Positions 1-10,556 of a stretch of DNA of 64,000 nt are shown here, in pieces. The DNA is taken from the NCBI GenBank assembly GCA_020849615.1, contig JADLFW010000028.1:1-64000 (forward strand), given 5' to 3'. Source of the stretch: Phycisphaerales bacterium. Its GTDB lineage: Bacteria > Planctomycetota > Phycisphaerae > Phycisphaerales > UBA1924. Made by a program: the position numbers and the translations under genes. The notes beneath the pieces are model-generated. The model was not told where the DNA came from. It did no database searches and saw nothing but the letters and a program-made list of their open reading frames with translations. The stretch's first letter is position 1, and each line of letters begins with the position of its first letter.

Positions 1-319
1 CGTTGGTGAGGTCCCCGACGATGTTCAGCACCGTGAAGCTCACCGCGCCCGACTGGAGGATTCGCAGCTCCGCCAGCGGGTTGGTGATCTGCACCCCGCC
101 GACCTGGAACGAGTCCCCCTGGAGCGAAACGTTGTACGCTCCCGTCAGCCCAAGCAGCGCGGTCTCGCCCGTGGTGTCGGGCACGTTCGCCGGGTTCCAG
201 TTCCCCGCCGTCCTCCACAGCCCGTCCGCCGGCGTGGCCCAGTTGCGGACTTGGCCGCGGGCCGTCCCCGCCGGCGACAACACCACCCCTGCGCACACCG
301 CCAAGATCGTCAGCTTCAT
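1..319 (-). CDS. Secreted protein, N-terminal part (runs off window)
   Basis: The first 106 codons of a minus-strand gene are present; the rest lies outside the window. The start is ATG at 319-317, with AGGAG about 6 nt upstream. The protein opens with a signal peptide (MKLTILAVCAGVVLSPAG..ARG|Q). It continues with a W-rich stretch (NWATPADGLWRTAGNWNPANVP) and then alternating hydrophobic/polar strands (ALLGLTGAYNVSLQGDSF). That pattern is typical of the extracellular beta-strand-repeat or autotransporter-like proteins common in planctomycetes. The exact family cannot be named from this fragment. A surface or exported location is inferred from the signal peptide. Confidence 0.7.
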   Translation of the reverse strand, partial: MKLTILAVCAGVVLSPAGTARGQVRNWATPADGLWRTAGNWNPANVPDTTGETALLGLTGAYNVSLQGDSFQVGGVQITNPLAELRILQSGAVSFTVLNIVGDLTN

Positions 320-575
320 CGCGCACTCCTGTTGCTGGGCTTAGAAGCTCGACCGCCACGGTGGCGTCTGCCAAGCCCCCGAGTCCCCACGACAGGGTGC
401 CACCGCTCCCCATGAAACACGATCAGGCGGGCTCGCGCCTAGAGAAAAATCGGAAATACGACGATGAGCGGGCGACCCAAGCGGCGACAACCTGTGGGAG
501 CGAAGGCCTATCACATCCGGGCTACGACCTGTAGACAAAGGCGCAGCTGGGTCGTGTCCAACCGTCGCGCAGCCT
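320..575. other. Intergenic gap, no gene seen
   Basis: There are 256 bases between the secreted-protein start and the end of the norB-linked membrane protein gene. A short GC hairpin (CGCCAC/GTGGCG near 351-363) is visible. The stretch must hold the ribosome binding site and presumably the promoter of the leftward gene, but no convincing -35/-10 pair was found. Confidence 0.4.
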
Positions 576-1157
576 TTAGTTCTGGTGAAGTCGGCCATTG
601 AGAGAGTGCGGGACCGACGATCCACTGTGGCGCGTCCTGGCTCGGAACAGGCCGGTGACGAGCATTGTCATGCTCAAGATCGCGACGAACATGAAGAGGC
701 CCGTACCCGGCTGCCCACCCCACATACCCAGTGCAACAATCGCCAGCACGCCGGCCGCTCCGAACATCACGACCGAGACGTATGCATGGAACAGCCCGAG
801 GTCGGACTCCGCCCAGGAAGCCAGCGAGCGGTAAAGCTCTCGAGCGTCATGGTCCGGCGTGCAGGCCGACTTATGGGGGCAGCGAGCGCAGTCAGACACG
901 GGCGCCCTGTAGGTCGCCATCCGCCGACCGTGATCCAGCACATGGAGCGACAGCCGCGCTCCCCCGTCGCAATGGAAGTGATCAGTGCGCTCCTCGTACC
1001 GGAAGCCGGCGTGCTCCAAGTTTGACGCTCGTTCGCCATGTCGGCGAGCCAGAGCTTCCAGCAGACGCGCACCCACCACCACAGCGGCAACGTACCCCAG
1101 CAGCAGCCACGGCTCCGCGCGGGTGGGGAGGCTGAAGATCACGTCGAGCCAGGGCAT
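576..1157 (-). CDS. Small membrane protein with transposase-like CxxC cluster, coupled to norB
   Basis: This 193-residue protein is predicted to have three membrane segments: about residues 17-38, 122-146 and 150-172. Between the first and second lies a soluble domain containing FRYEERTDHFHCDGGARL and YRAPVSDCARCPHKSACT. The spacing CxxCxxxxxC, preceded by YRAP, resembles the zinc-ribbon-like tail of IS1182/IS4-type transposases rather than any known respiratory subunit. Its ATG shares a base with the stop of the nitric oxide reductase gene (TGATG), so the two are translationally coupled. A role in assembly of, or electron delivery to, the reductase is only an inference from this coupling. 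No named family is recognised. Confidence 0.7.
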   Translation of the reverse strand: MPWLDVIFSLPTRAEPWLLLGYVAAVVVGARLLEALARRHGERASNLEHAGFRYEERTDHFHCDGGARLSLHVLDHGRRMATYRAPVSDCARCPHKSACTPDHDARELYRSLASWAESDLGLFHAYVSVVMFGAAGVLAIVALGMWGGQPGTGLFMFVAILSMTMLVTGLFRARTRHSGSSVPHSLNGRLHQN

Positions 1158-3515
1158 CAGTCCCTCCGCATTGCCTGCAGGACCGGGGTCGTCCCGGTCA
1201 CTTCGGTGAAGAGCGACACGTTCGCGTCATCTCCGGTGGACTCCGCGGGGGGCCCGGCAGGCCGAACGATCGATTTCACCGTCATCACGACCAGCGGAAC
1301 GACTCCCGCGATGAAGACCGCGTCCCCGGGCAACCGCAGCCACTCGATGTAGGCGTGGTTCTCGAAAAACTCCAGGGACCGCGCGTGCCAATACCCGTTG
1401 GCGACAACGTCAGCGAGCTGGAGGACGCCGAGCGGGAACAGGTTCACGAAGACCATCCAGGCCAGCCCACCGTTGAGGGCCCAGAACGAGAAGCCGATCA
1501 GCCGGTCACTCCAGTCCTCGGGCCGAAGCAAGTACCGCAGGCAAAACACCATCAGCGCGATCGCCAGCATGCCGTAGACGCCCATCATCGCAGCGTGCCC
1601 GTGGTTGGCGGTCAAGTGAGTTCCGATCTGGTAGTAGCTCACGATCGGCAGGTTGATGAGGAAACCGAAGACGCCGGCCCCGAGGAAGTTCCAGAATCCC
1701 ACCGCCGCCAGGAAGAGCACGGCCCAGCGGTGTGGGAATCGGTGCCGCTCGTCGCCCACCTGCTGGCGGGCCCCCAGCTGCAAGAAGCTCCACGCTTCCA
1801 CGGTGAGAAACGTCAGCGGGATGACCTCGGCCGCCGAGAAGAACGCGCCCCAGGGCCATATGCACGGCCGGCGTGCCGCTGAAATACAGATGATGCATCG
1901 TGCCGACGACGCCGCCGAAGGAGTAGAGGACAATATCAAGGTATACAACGCGCGTCGCGGTCCGCTCGGTAACTACGCCCAACAGCACGAACACGTAGGC
2001 CACCATGATGGTTGTGAACAGTTCGAGGAAATCCTCAACCCACAAGTGAACCACCCAGAATCGCCAGAAATCCGCCACTGCAAAATCGGACTTGGTCTGG
2101 GCGGCCAGCCCGACGGCGTAGAAAAGAGGGATCGTCAGGGCGCTGTAGAAAAACAGGTGTGGGAGATTGCCGATAGCCGCCCTCCGGAGTGTGTCTCGCA
2201 AACCGCGGAAGAGGATGACGCACCACAGACCGAGCCCAACGATCAGCAGAATCTGCCATAACCGTCCGAGATCGAGGTATTCAAACCCCTGCGCCCCGAC
2301 CACGGGTCGCGACGCTCCGTGCAGCCAACCTTTGTAACTGGCCGCTTCACCCAGCAAACTCCCCACGACCACAACGACCAGAGCCCCGAGGAGGGCGAAC
2401 GACAGAAAACGCTGACCCGGCCGCTCGCCGCCCGCGATCAGCGGTGCGAGGAATATCCCGGCCGCGAGGTAGGACGTTACGACGAAAAACAGACCCAGTT
2501 GGAGGTGCCATGTCCGTGTGAGGTTGTAAGGCAAGTAGCGCGCCAGGTCGATCCCGAAGAACCCGCCGCTCTCCGCGTGGTAATGCGCGGTCGCCCCGCC
2601 CAGAAGCGTTTGCACCAGGAACAGCCCGGCCACCACGGCGAAATACCAGGCCGTGCTCCGCTGCCCGCCCGTCATGCCGACTGACCCGGGGGGGCGGAAA
2701 CGCAACCGTCTTTCTTCTGTCGCATGCCACCCGAGCACCGTTGAATACCGTCCAAACAGCGCCAGTAGAAGCCCGGTTCCTCCGAGCAGTGCGATGATCG
2801 AGAGCGTGCTCCACACCACCGCCTCCTTCGTCAGCTGGTTACCGACGAGCGGCTCGGGTGGCCAGTTGTTCGTGTACGAGTGCGGGGTGCCGGGCCGTTG
2901 GGCCGCGGCCGTCCACGCGGTCCACGCGATGAAGCTCACGATACGCCGGCGCTCAACCGGGTCCTTCACCGCGTGCGGGCCCAGCCCGCCCCCGCCGCTC
3001 TGGGGCCGGTCCAGCATCTCGGCGTCGTAGTGCCGGCACAGTTCCTCAAACGCCGCGGTGCGTGCATCACTCCAGGTCAAGGTATTCGTCGCGCCGTCGT
3101 AGCCGTTCTCCCGAAGATCGCGTCGCACTCGGTCGGCTGCGTCCCCGCTCATCGCTAAGTCCGCCGTCATGATCTCCGCTTGACGGTGGAGGTAATCCGC
3201 GGTGAAGTCCGGGCCGAGGTACGCACCGTGCCCGTAAATCGACCCGTACTGCATGAGCCCGTACGTCAGAAACAACTCCTGTCCACTCCGGAAGTCCTCC
3301 GCCGTCATCACGAGGTGGCCAGACGCTGAAACGACGCGCCCAGGCACGGGCGGGTGATCCTCATACACCCGCAAGGCCAGGTAGCCCAGGATCGCGAATC
3401 CGAATAGGAACGTCACCGCGGTGACCTGGAACCAACTCTTCGAAATCAATGCCGGCGAACGACCGTCTCGCGCGGCCCGATCGCGCGACGAGTCACGAGG
3501 AACATCGCTGCCCAT
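1157..3515 (-). pseudogene. norB: Quinol-type nitric oxide reductase (qNor/NorZ-like), split by a frameshift
   Basis: qNor reduces two NO to N2O at the cytoplasmic membrane using quinol. The N-terminal part reads MGSDVPRD.. from 3515, a TM segment (FLFGFAILGYLALRVY), then the PPVPGRVV and GQELFLTYGLMQYGSIYGHG region typical of the qNor periplasmic domain. Haem/metal helices follow: RTWHLQLGLFF, DFWRFWVVHLWVEDFLELF and VGTMHHLYFSGTP. After AVHMALG the frame breaks. The homologous continuation AFFSAAEVIPLTFL..ANHGHAAMMGVYGMLA is in another frame down to 1157. One extra base near 1846-1851 (a CCCC run on the plus strand) explains it. Removing it gives a product of about 785 residues, normal for qNor. 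The two pieces as they stand are 1506-3515 and about 1157-1948. This is either a sequencing slip or a recent mutation. The start at 3515 is the only ATG before the conserved region; its Shine-Dalgarno is poor. Confidence 0.85.
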
Positions 3516-3697
3516 TGGTGGTAGTCCGGTTGGGGTGTGCCCGACATCGGTTCCTTTCCGGGCCCAGAACCGCGCAATCCTCCTTGCGCGATGCAGGAAC
3601 CAATGTCCCCGAACGCCGCAACGCAATCGCCGGTCGATCGTGAACGCTGTAGCGACAGAATTCACGCAACCGGCGTCGCCGTGAGACGGTTGTGCCG

Positions 3698-3726
3698 AGT
3701 ATAAAAACGGCGTTGCGCGATAACAA
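3698..3726 (-). promoter_or_regulatory. Candidate norB promoter
   Basis: On the minus strand TTGTTA (3726-3721) and TATACT (3703-3698) are separated by exactly 17 bases, a good sigma-70-type match. Transcription would start near 3690, leaving a leader of about 175 nt before the norB ATG. No clear FNR/NnrR (TTGAC-N4-GTCAA) or NsrR site was recognised. The rest of 3516-4037 holds no convincing gene. Confidence 0.45.
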
Positions 3727-4037
3727 CGGCTTCGGTAAGACAACCGCGAACCAGGGAGTTCCTGCTGGACCCGCCGCCATGCAGCGCCCGCCGGTCCATC
3801 GGAGCGATGAAGTCTCGGCGCCTCCCACATGGCGCCACAGCCGCGGAAAGCACCACTTCACCAAACGCACACCGAACAGTGCGGGCTCGAGATCCACACC
3901 TTTGTGGAGCGGCCCGTGTGGACTGCGGTGAGCAAGCTGGCGAAGCTGGGGCGCCGCCGGCGAAGGCGGCGAAGAGCGAGGTCACAGGCGCCGAGTTCGT
4001 GCTGTTGACCTCGGGCGGGGAGCAGGGATCAAGGCAA

Positions 4038-4139
4038 TTAACGCCGATAACGCTCGACCAGGCGCATCCAGGCCGCGGCATCCTCGCCCGAACGCAGGAC
4101 GTCGAGAAGCACGGTCGTGGTGGTGGTCAATTCGAGCAT
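4038..4139 (-). pseudogene. Remnant of an ECF sigma factor N-terminus
   Basis: A 33-codon open frame starts at ATG 4139 and ends in TAA at 4038. It begins [18 protein letters not shown] and continues [15 protein letters not shown]. The arrangement (T-rich start, LLxxLRxGxDxxAWxRxVxxYxR) is the usual N-terminus of planctomycete ECF RNA polymerase sigma-70 factors (region 2.1). The frame stops exactly where the sigma domain should continue (normally ..YxPLL..). No continuation was found in the following 300 bases on that strand, so this is probably a decayed copy. The short length makes the call tentative. Confidence 0.4.
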
Positions 4140-4339
4140 GCGGGATCCCCAAACCGATCCCTGATATTGCCACACACCGTGGTGCGGTACAAACGGGCCG
4201 CCGCCGCGATCACAGTTTTTTCAGGTTCCGGCGCAAGATCACACCCGCAACTCCGCACTGTTCTCGGGTTCTCGCCCGGCAGGCGGCCGCGCCCCGCGTT
4301 GCGCCACGGCCAGCCGGGCCTCGTGCAGGGAGGTTTTCA

Positions 4340-7300
4340 ATGCGGGATGTGAACTTGAACCGGACTGGCCCGGCGCTCGCCGCGGGGCTCGCCGGCGTGA
4401 TGCTGCTGGCTTCGGGCCCATTGGTATCACGGGCCGCGGGCCAGTGCTGTGTCCCGTTCTACGCCACCGACAACTCGCCGTGCTCGATCGCGATCAGGGA
4501 CTTCAACGCCGACGGAGTATCGGACCTGGCCGTGGCCAACTTCTTCGGCAGCAGCGTCTCGGTCCTGCTCGGCCGCACCAACGGCACGTTCGGGCCGGCC
4601 ACCGACTACGACACGGGCAAGGAGTCGGTCTCCATCGCGGTGAGCGACTTCAACTCCGACGGGAAGCCCGACCTGGCCGTGCTGAACTACAACTTCTACA
4701 GCTGGCCCTTCGAACCCGGCAGCGTCTCCATCCTGCTCGGCAACGGCGACGGGACCTTTCAGCCCGCCGCCAACTTCGACATGGACGGCGCCTCGTACTG
4801 CATCCTGGCCCGCGACTTCAACGGCGACGGCCGGGCCGACCTGGCGGTCGTGAACGAGATCGCGGGAACGGTCTCCATCCTGCTGGGCAACGGCGATGCC
4901 TCGTTCCAGCCCGCGGCCAAATACCCCGCCGGCGGCAACCCGTACTTCGCCGCGGCCGCCGACTTCAACGCCGACGGCGCCCTCGACCTCGCGGTGACGG
5001 CGTCCTTCGGCAGCTCGCAGATCTCCATCCTCATGGGCAACGGCGACGGCTCGTTCCAGCCGCCGGCGTTCGACACCGTCGGGAGCAACCCGATCTCCAT
5101 CGCAACCGGCGACTTCAACGCCGACGGCCGGGCCGACCTGGCCACCGCCGACGCCGCGAGCAACACCGTCTCCGTGCTGCTGGGCAACGGGAACGGGACC
5201 TTCCAGCCGGCGGCCGCCTACGGCGTGCACCTGGCGCCCTACAACATCGCCGCCGGCGACCTCAACGGCGATGGCCGGATCGACCTGGCCACCGCGAACA
5301 CCGACAGCAACGATGTCTCGGTCATCCTGGGCAACGGCGATGGCACGTTCCAGGCGCCGCTCCACCACTGCGTGGGTGAACATCCCTACGACGTCGATTG
5401 GGGCGACTTCGACGGGGATGGCCGCCTCGACCTGGTCGCGGCCAACCAGTACAGCAACAACGTGTCGGTGCTGCTGAACACGGTCTTCTCCGGCAACCCC
5501 GACACGGACGGCGATGGCATCGGGGATGCCTGCGACAACTGCCCGACGGTCGCCAACCCGGACCAGGCCGATTCGGATGGGAATGGCGTCGGTGATGCCT
5601 GCGAAAACCTCCGGGCCTTCGGCCTCGAGCACGCGCCCCTCAACGGCGCCACGCTCGAGCTCGATCTCGGCGGGAACCTGATCGTCACCCCCGGCGGCGG
5701 GCCGGGCGGCGGCGTTGAAGATGTCTCGGTGCAGATCGGCGACGGCGCGGGCCTGAACTACGCCATCAGCCCGGATGATGACCTCTCCGAGCTGGGCCAG
5801 GAAGTCACCTGCACGATGCGCGGCGAGGTGGGGGGTGTTCCGGGCGTCCTGGTCGCTCGCAGCACCATCTCGGGCACGGGCACCTCGGCCCTGTTCATGA
5901 TGGATTTCCCGTACGTTGCCGCCGAGGGCCAGCGGGCCCGGCTGTACGACGATCGCGACCGGCTCATCGCCGACGTGAGTGTGCCCAACGCCTCGGCCTT
6001 CACGCTCACCTCTCCCGGACGGGCCACGATCAACACCACCCGGAGCAACGCGAAGGGCGGCCTCGCGGCCGTCGGGGGCGGGGTCGAGCAGCTCGAGCAC
6101 ACCGAGCGGTTCGCCAGCGACCTGAATGTCACGCATCCATCCTTCCCGGGCCAGGAATGGACCGGGGTCCGCAAGATCCGGATCCAGAGCGCGGCCCGGC
6201 AGGGCCAGCCGATCAGAAGCGTCGATGTCAACCTGGGCAAGAAGCCCGCGGGCACCTTCGCCGTGATCCAGGAGGCGCCCGACCTGCTGGTCGCGGATGC
6301 GCCGAAGGGGGTTGCCGCCTTCACCACCGCGGGCGAGGCCTCGATCGTGCAGACCCCCGACGCGGTCGTGCTCGCCGAGCCGCCGGGCGGCGGCCCGGCC
6401 GTGTTCGCCATCGCCGACCGCGGCATGCCGGGCGACCTCCGCCGCGGCAAGCGGCGGGCGTCGTTCATCGGCGAGATGCCCGCCGCCCCCGCCGTGGCCG
6501 ACGGCGCCTACCTGAAGACCACCGTGAACCTGCTGATCAAGAACAAGCAGTGCCCGCCCAACTGCTACGACGGGTCCGTGATGGAGACCAAGGTGCCGGG
6601 CCCGCTGCCGGTCGAGATCCGCGCCGACTTCACCGACCTGGGCTCGACCACGCACCGCGTGACCGTGAAGCGTGATGGCGTCGTGCTCGGCGTGCACGAG
6701 GGGGTGGGCGCGGTCATCGGGTACGCCGAGGACTTCATGCCGACCAAGGAGGTTTCGCCGGCCATCCCCGTCACGCGCGGGCCGAACGATCCGGTCAAGG
6801 GCATCAGTGTCGGCCTCATCCGGAAGCCCGGCCCCCCGACCATCGTGCAGGTCATTGTTGCCGGCACCACCTACACCGCGGATGAGATCCGCATCGAGCC
6901 CGAGTTCCAGAACGTCAGCATCGAGGCCTTCAACGATCTTCAGCTCGAGATGCAGGGCCTCGGCTCGATCCCCGTGACCAGCGCCGTGTTCGAGGACTGC
7001 GATCTGCTCGTGGGCGGGCTGCCCGTCAGCCCCGCCGGCCCGGACGCCGAGATCGATCTCGATATCCACGATCAACTCGCGCTCACCGGCATCGGCGGCA
7101 CCGGGAACGATGGCTACACCGTCGACCTGGGCGCCAGCCAGTCCGGTTACGTAACGACGGTGCCCCCGCTACCGACCGGCGGCACCTCCGAAGGCCGTTA
7201 CGATCTGGATGTCACGACCGGCACCGTTTCCATGATCGTGAGGCCCGCGGGCGGCGGCGAGGACCTGTCGTTCGAGCCCGTCAACCCCGGGGGCACCTAC

Positions 7301-8428
7301 GACCTTCTCGTCTACAAGAAGGGCCTGAAGATCTACTCGGCCACGGGGCAGACCGGCATCGCCCTGCTGCTGACGGGCAGGACCAGGCCCGTCCCCATGG
7401 CGCAGTTCATCGGGGAAGTGGAGGGCACGACCTATCTCGTTCAGGAGCTGTCGGTCGGGGGCGGTTTCGGGACCCCGGTCATCGGCGGCACGGGCCAGGA
7501 CGGGGACGCCATCATCGTCTTGAACCACCTGCCGCCCCTCGCGGTGATCCGCAAGCTGGACTACCGGCTCACGACCGACCAGACGGGTGCGGTGCAGATC
7601 ACCGACCACGCCCTGCTGGGCCCGGGCCGGCTCCCCATCCGCGGGCTGGGCGAGGCGAAGCTGGTGTCGGACGGCGGCCTGTTCGCGGCGACGGGCCTGA
7701 CCGATTCAAGCTTCGACGGCATCGAGCTCAAGGGCGTCAACGAGAGGGGGGTCCAGGTCTTCGACGCCTCCTGGATGACCCCGCCGACGGATGTGGAGGT
7801 CGGGGCGTCGATCACCACCACCGGCTCGTTCGCCGGTCTGCTCGACCCCGGCATCACCTTCGCCGCCAAGCTGAGGGAGAAGCTGCGCAGCGATGGCCGC
7901 TTCGACGTGACCGCCGACTTCACCGCCCTGGGCTCTTCCACCGTGCACATCGAGGTGCTGAGCGGCGGCGCGCTGGTGGCGGAGCTGCCCGGGCATGGGC
8001 CCGGCATCGGCATCGCCGAAGTCGCGCCCATCGGCGCCGGCGCGGGCACGGTCTGGCGGCTGGGCGGCGAGGGCGCGTGCGTCAGCTCGAGCTACCCGCC
8101 CGGCACGGAGTTCATCATCGACGGGCAGACCTACACCGGCGACCAGCTCGTGATCGGGGCCGAGGGCCGGGCCGCCACCGACCTGCTGATGGCCCTCGCC
8201 ATCACGACCACGGGCTACGAGCGACTGGTGCTCTCCGACGCGAGCGCCGAGCCCATCCCGGTGTGCCTGGCGGACCTGAACGATGACGGGCTGGTGGACT
8301 TCGCCGACTACCTCGAGTTCCTGAACTTCTACGACGGGCAGGACCCGCACGTGGACTTCAACCAGGACGGCCTGGTCGATTTCAGCGACTACCTCGAGTT
8401 CCTTAATCTCTACGACGCCGGCTGCTGA
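4340..8428 (+). CDS. Large secreted FG-GAP/VCBS-repeat protein with dockerin-like tail
   Basis: This 1362-residue exported protein has its ATG preceded by GGGAGG. Residues 1-35 are a signal peptide ([18 protein letters not shown]). Residues 45-385 carry about seven FG-GAP/VCBS-type units of roughly 48 residues, each with a calcium-binding D-x-(N/D)-x-D-G core such as [14 protein letters not shown] and [12 protein letters not shown]; they should fold as a beta-propeller. A thrombospondin type-3-like Ca2+ motif follows at 387-420 ([15 protein letters not shown]). A long middle part without recognised domains runs to about 1305. The C-terminus (1308-1362) has two DxNxDGxVDFxDYLEFLN units, the dockerin-like tail common in Phycisphaerales. 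Likely a surface or extracellular protein. Its partner and function are unknown. Confidence 0.85.
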   Translation: MRDVNLNRTGPALAAGLAGVMLLASGPLVSRAAGQCCVPFYATDNSPCSIAIRDFNADGVSDLAVANFFGSSVSVLLGRTNGTFGPATDYDTGKESVSIAVSDFNSDGKPDLAVLNYNFYSWPFEPGSVSILLGNGDGTFQPAANFDMDGASYCILARDFNGDGRADLAVVNEIAGTVSILLGNGDASFQPAAKYPAGGNPYFAAAADFNADGALDLAVTASFGSSQISILMGNGDGSFQPPAFDTVGSNPISIATGDFNADGRADLATADAASNTVSVLLGNGNGTFQPAAAYGVHLAPYNIAAGDLNGDGRIDLATANTDSNDVSVILGNGDGTFQAPLHHCVGEHPYDVDWGDFDGDGRLDLVAANQYSNNVSVLLNTVFSGNPDTDGDGIGDACDNCPTVANPDQADSDGNGVGDACENLRAFGLEHAPLNGATLELDLGGNLIVTPGGGPGGGVEDVSVQIGDGAGLNYAISPDDDLSELGQEVTCTMRGEVGGVPGVLVARSTISGTGTSALFMMDFPYVAAEGQRARLYDDRDRLIADVSVPNASAFTLTSPGRATINTTRSNAKGGLAAVGGGVEQLEHTERFASDLNVTHPSFPGQEWTGVRKIRIQSAARQGQPIRSVDVNLGKKPAGTFAVIQEAPDLLVADAPKGVAAFTTAGEASIVQTPDAVVLAEPPGGGPAVFAIADRGMPGDLRRGKRRASFIGEMPAAPAVADGAYLKTTVNLLIKNKQCPPNCYDGSVMETKVPGPLPVEIRADFTDLGSTTHRVTVKRDGVVLGVHEGVGAVIGYAEDFMPTKEVSPAIPVTRGPNDPVKGISVGLIRKPGPPTIVQVIVAGTTYTADEIRIEPEFQNVSIEAFNDLQLEMQGLGSIPVTSAVFEDCDLLVGGLPVSPAGPDAEIDLDIHDQLALTGIGGTGNDGYTVDLGASQSGYVTTVPPLPTGGTSEGRYDLDVTTGTVSMIVRPAGGGEDLSFEPVNPGGTYDLLVYKKGLKIYSATGQTGIALLLTGRTRPVPMAQFIGEVEGTTYLVQELSVGGGFGTPVIGGTGQDGDAIIVLNHLPPLAVIRKLDYRLTTDQTGAVQITDHALLGPGRLPIRGLGEAKLVSDGGLFAATGLTDSSFDGIELKGVNERGVQVFDASWMTPPTDVEVGASITTTGSFAGLLDPGITFAAKLREKLRSDGRFDVTADFTALGSSTVHIEVLSGGALVAELPGHGPGIGIAEVAPIGAGAGTVWRLGGEGACVSSSYPPGTEFIIDGQTYTGDQLVIGAEGRAATDLLMALAITTTGYERLVLSDASAEPIPVCLADLNDDGLVDFADYLEFLNFYDGQDPHVDFNQDGLVDFSDYLEFLNLYDAGC

Positions 8429-8451
8429 ACGACATCGCCCCGCAGCTCACC

Positions 8452-8476
8452 AGCCCCCGGCCCGGCGCCGGGGGCT
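8452..8476 (+). terminator. Rho-independent-like terminator between convergent genes
   Basis: A perfect 10-bp stem (AGCCCCCGGC / GCCGGGGGCT) with a 5-base loop is followed by GTTTGCTT. It lies 24 bases after the stop of the FG-GAP gene and can also serve the facing beta-helix gene. The T-run is short, as is usual at this GC content. Confidence 0.6.
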
Positions 8477-8558
8477 GTTTGCTTCCGGCTCGAACCCCCC
8501 GCCCACCCGGCTACTCCCCCACCGTAGTTGCGTAGCCGGAAATGCCGGGCGGCCCGAC

Positions 8559-9905
8559 TCAGTAGGAGAAGTTGGCCCAGGGGTTGGTGGCGACAAAGGC
8601 CGCTCCGGACATTAGCACCTGCGCGTCCGCGTTGCCCGCGGCGATCGAGAAGTTGACGGTGCAGCCGCGGCAGGTATTGCGGACGATGATGTTCCCGCCC
8701 TGATCGATCAGCACGCCGCGGTCGGCGAAAGTCACGTTGTTCGAGTCAACGCGGTTGGCCTGCCCGACGGCCCGGATGCCCCCGTGCGTGCCCGCGGCAG
8801 CGCCGTCGCCGTTGCAGTTATTGTCGCGTACCTCGCACGAGAAGTTCACGTAGATCCCGTCCTGCTGGTTGTTCCGCGTCAGGTTGCCGACCACCTGAGC
8901 GCCGTTGTTCACACTGATCCCGCGCGCGCCGTTGTCGCTCGCGGTGCACCCGCGGACCGTCGCGCTGTCGGTCGCGGCAAACCCGTGCTGGCCGTTCTGG
9001 ATCGACACGCAGTCTGTGAAGGATGAACGTTCGCCGGCAAAGAACCCCGACCGCAGGGCCGACGTCCCGTTCAACTGAGCCGTGCAACCGATGAAGCACG
9101 CCTGGGCCGACGCGGCGAACCCGCCGCCGCCGTTACTCGACGCCGTGCACCCCTGGGCCGAGCCGCCGTCGCCGAGGGTGATGCCGGCGTCGCTGTTCCC
9201 GCGCGCAAGCGTTTCCGTCACCACGGCCTCACCGCCCACCACCAGGCCGAACGCGTTGAGCGCGACGGTCGACCGGGCCACGGTGACCGAGAGGGTCCCG
9301 CGGATGCCGGCAAAGGAGTTCGACAGGGCCTGGCACTCGGCAACCGTCGAGAGGTCCGCCACGGAGATGCCGTCGAAGCTGTTGGACACCGCCCGGCAGC
9401 GCCGCACCGTTGAACCGAGCCCGGCCCGGATGCCGGTCACGCACCGCGAGGCCGTGATGTCTTCAACGAGTGTGTGCGGGTTCCCCCCCAGTTGGACGCC
9501 GCTTGCGCCCCATGAATCGATCGTGCCGTTCCGCACCGTCAGCCTTTCGTACAACGTGAGGTTGGCCCGGATGGCGTCGAGCGTGCCCGGATCACCCCGC
9601 ATGGAGTACCCGCCCAGGTCGATGACGACATTGCTGGTATTGATCTCGATGCCGCACTTGCCGCTGACTCCCTGGATGTTACCGACCAGGTAGTAGCTCC
9701 CGGGCAGGGTGATCCTGAACAGGCTATCGGCATCGCCCGGCGTGTTGGTAGCGCTGATGGGGATGCGGGGCTCGACCTCGCCAAGGGTCTTGTAGGAAGA
9801 TGCCACGGCCCCCGCGGGCGGGTCGAGCGGCCCGGCCACCGACATCACCCCGGCGGTGGCTGAGATGGCGGCCACGATCGAAGCAACCACGTACCCCGTG
9901 CGCAT
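8559..9905 (-). CDS. Secreted right-handed parallel beta-helix protein
   Basis: The product is 448 residues from the ATG at 9905 (MRTGYVVASIVAAISATAGVMS), which has GGAGGA about 7 nt upstream; this start gives a proper signal peptide. From about residue 75 the sequence is a string of short beta-helix coils with N/G turns: NTSNVVIDLGGYSMRG, LTVRNGTIDSWG, LVEDITASRCVTGI, GCTASDNGARGISVNN. This is typical of the NosD/pectate-lyase-like fold. No pectate lyase catalytic arrangement was recognised. The protein ends NPWANFSY, a C-terminus recurrent in Phycisphaerales beta-helix proteins. Likely extracellular carbohydrate binding or structural, but the function is unproven. Confidence 0.8.
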   Translation of the reverse strand: MRTGYVVASIVAAISATAGVMSVAGPLDPPAGAVASSYKTLGEVEPRIPISATNTPGDADSLFRITLPGSYYLVGNIQGVSGKCGIEINTSNVVIDLGGYSMRGDPGTLDAIRANLTLYERLTVRNGTIDSWGASGVQLGGNPHTLVEDITASRCVTGIRAGLGSTVRRCRAVSNSFDGISVADLSTVAECQALSNSFAGIRGTLSVTVARSTVALNAFGLVVGGEAVVTETLARGNSDAGITLGDGGSAQGCTASSNGGGGFAASAQACFIGCTAQLNGTSALRSGFFAGERSSFTDCVSIQNGQHGFAATDSATVRGCTASDNGARGISVNNGAQVVGNLTRNNQQDGIYVNFSCEVRDNNCNGDGAAAGTHGGIRAVGQANRVDSNNVTFADRGVLIDQGGNIIVRNTCRGCTVNFSIAAGNADAQVLMSGAAFVATNPWANFSY

Positions 9906-10117
9906 GCCGGATTCCTCCCACAACAACATGCCGACCGATCATCGTTCGAACCGTCGCCCGCGCGATCCGCGACCGAAGCGAGCATACCGCTGCCACGCCC
10001 GGTATCAAAGGTTGGTTTGCGGTCGCGGCGGAACCCTAACCCTCCCAGATTCCCCATCCGGCGCTCGAGCGACTGGGTGAAGACCTGCCGCCGCCATCTC
10101 CGCATCGGGACGGTCCC

Positions 10118-10341
10118 TCACTGGGCAACCCTTCCCGGCACCGGCGCCGGGATACGGTGGACGACCTCGCGGCCGCAGCGGCACCAGTCGGACGGCTCGT
10201 CGGCGGCGGTGTGCTCGCCGATGCGCGAGACCATCGGCGCGGGGAGGACGCGGACGACGCTCGGCCCCGAACACAGCGGACACTCGGGGGGCGCAGGGCC
10301 GCCCGCGACTCCAGCCTCTTGAAGCGCGGGCCGAGGTTCAC
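10118..10341 (-). pseudogene. Small zinc-ribbon protein, frameshifted
   Basis: A GTG at 10341 overlaps the TGA of the upstream small gene (GTGTGA), so the two were coupled. It opens MNLGPRFKRLESRAALR. Next to a run of six C (10286-10291 on the plus strand it is GGGGGG) the frame must shift by one base to continue ECPLCSGPSVVRVLPAP, then SDWCRCGREVVHRIPAPV, ending at TGA 10118. The restored product of about 75 residues has CxxC and CxC pairs, probably binding zinc. The start is homologous to MSLHHRINRLEKQLAARATECPLCSGP encoded near 14203. The frameshift may be real decay or a homopolymer sequencing error. Confidence 0.5.
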
Positions 10342-10547
10342 ACCGTCTCCTCCTTCTGGCCGGTGCTACTCCCTTCCTCGACCTCGCGCCAGCAGGCGGT
10401 TGCGGGTTCGGCCTCGCCCTGTGCCCGGCGATCCAGCGTGCAGAGCCGCTCGACCACGTCGTCGAACTCGATGCTCTCCCGGGCGAACCCGAGGATGGAG
10501 GTCGCGGCCGCGACCCGGGCCGCGGGCGGGCTCGCCGGGTCGCTCAT
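10338..10547 (-). pseudogene. C-terminal fragment of a helix-turn-helix/terminase-small-like protein
   Basis: The frame reads ..MSDPASPPAARVAAATSI, then LGFARESIEFDDVVERLCTLDRR, ending at 10338. In many planctomycete helix-turn-helix and phage-terminase-small-type proteins, such a segment (xxLRxVMxDPxxPPxARVxAAxxIL..E..DLxxRLxxLE) is the C-terminal end of a longer protein that starts with a DNA-binding domain. Here the coding sequence is cut just upstream of the ATG-like codon at 10547, at about 10557, where the IS630-type element begins. The frame still reads LGRV in front of the Met. It is therefore probably the tail of a gene disrupted by insertion. A genuine 69-residue gene from ATG 10547 cannot be excluded. 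Confidence 0.45.
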
Positions 10548-10556
10548 CACCCGGCC

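Noticed and set aside
1840..1860. Programmed ribosomal frameshift in norB
   Set aside because: No slippery heptamer with downstream structure was recognised and qNor genes are not known to use frameshifting; sequencing error or mutation is simpler.
3662..4081. A 139-codon minus-strand gene upstream of norB
   Set aside because: Cys/Arg/Ser-rich text without any family feature, no ribosome binding site, and it overlaps the proposed norB promoter.
4427..7075. An 882-codon minus-strand open frame inside the FG-GAP gene
   Set aside because: It follows the FG-GAP repeat period in antisense and has no ribosome binding site or signal peptide; the plus-strand protein is well supported.
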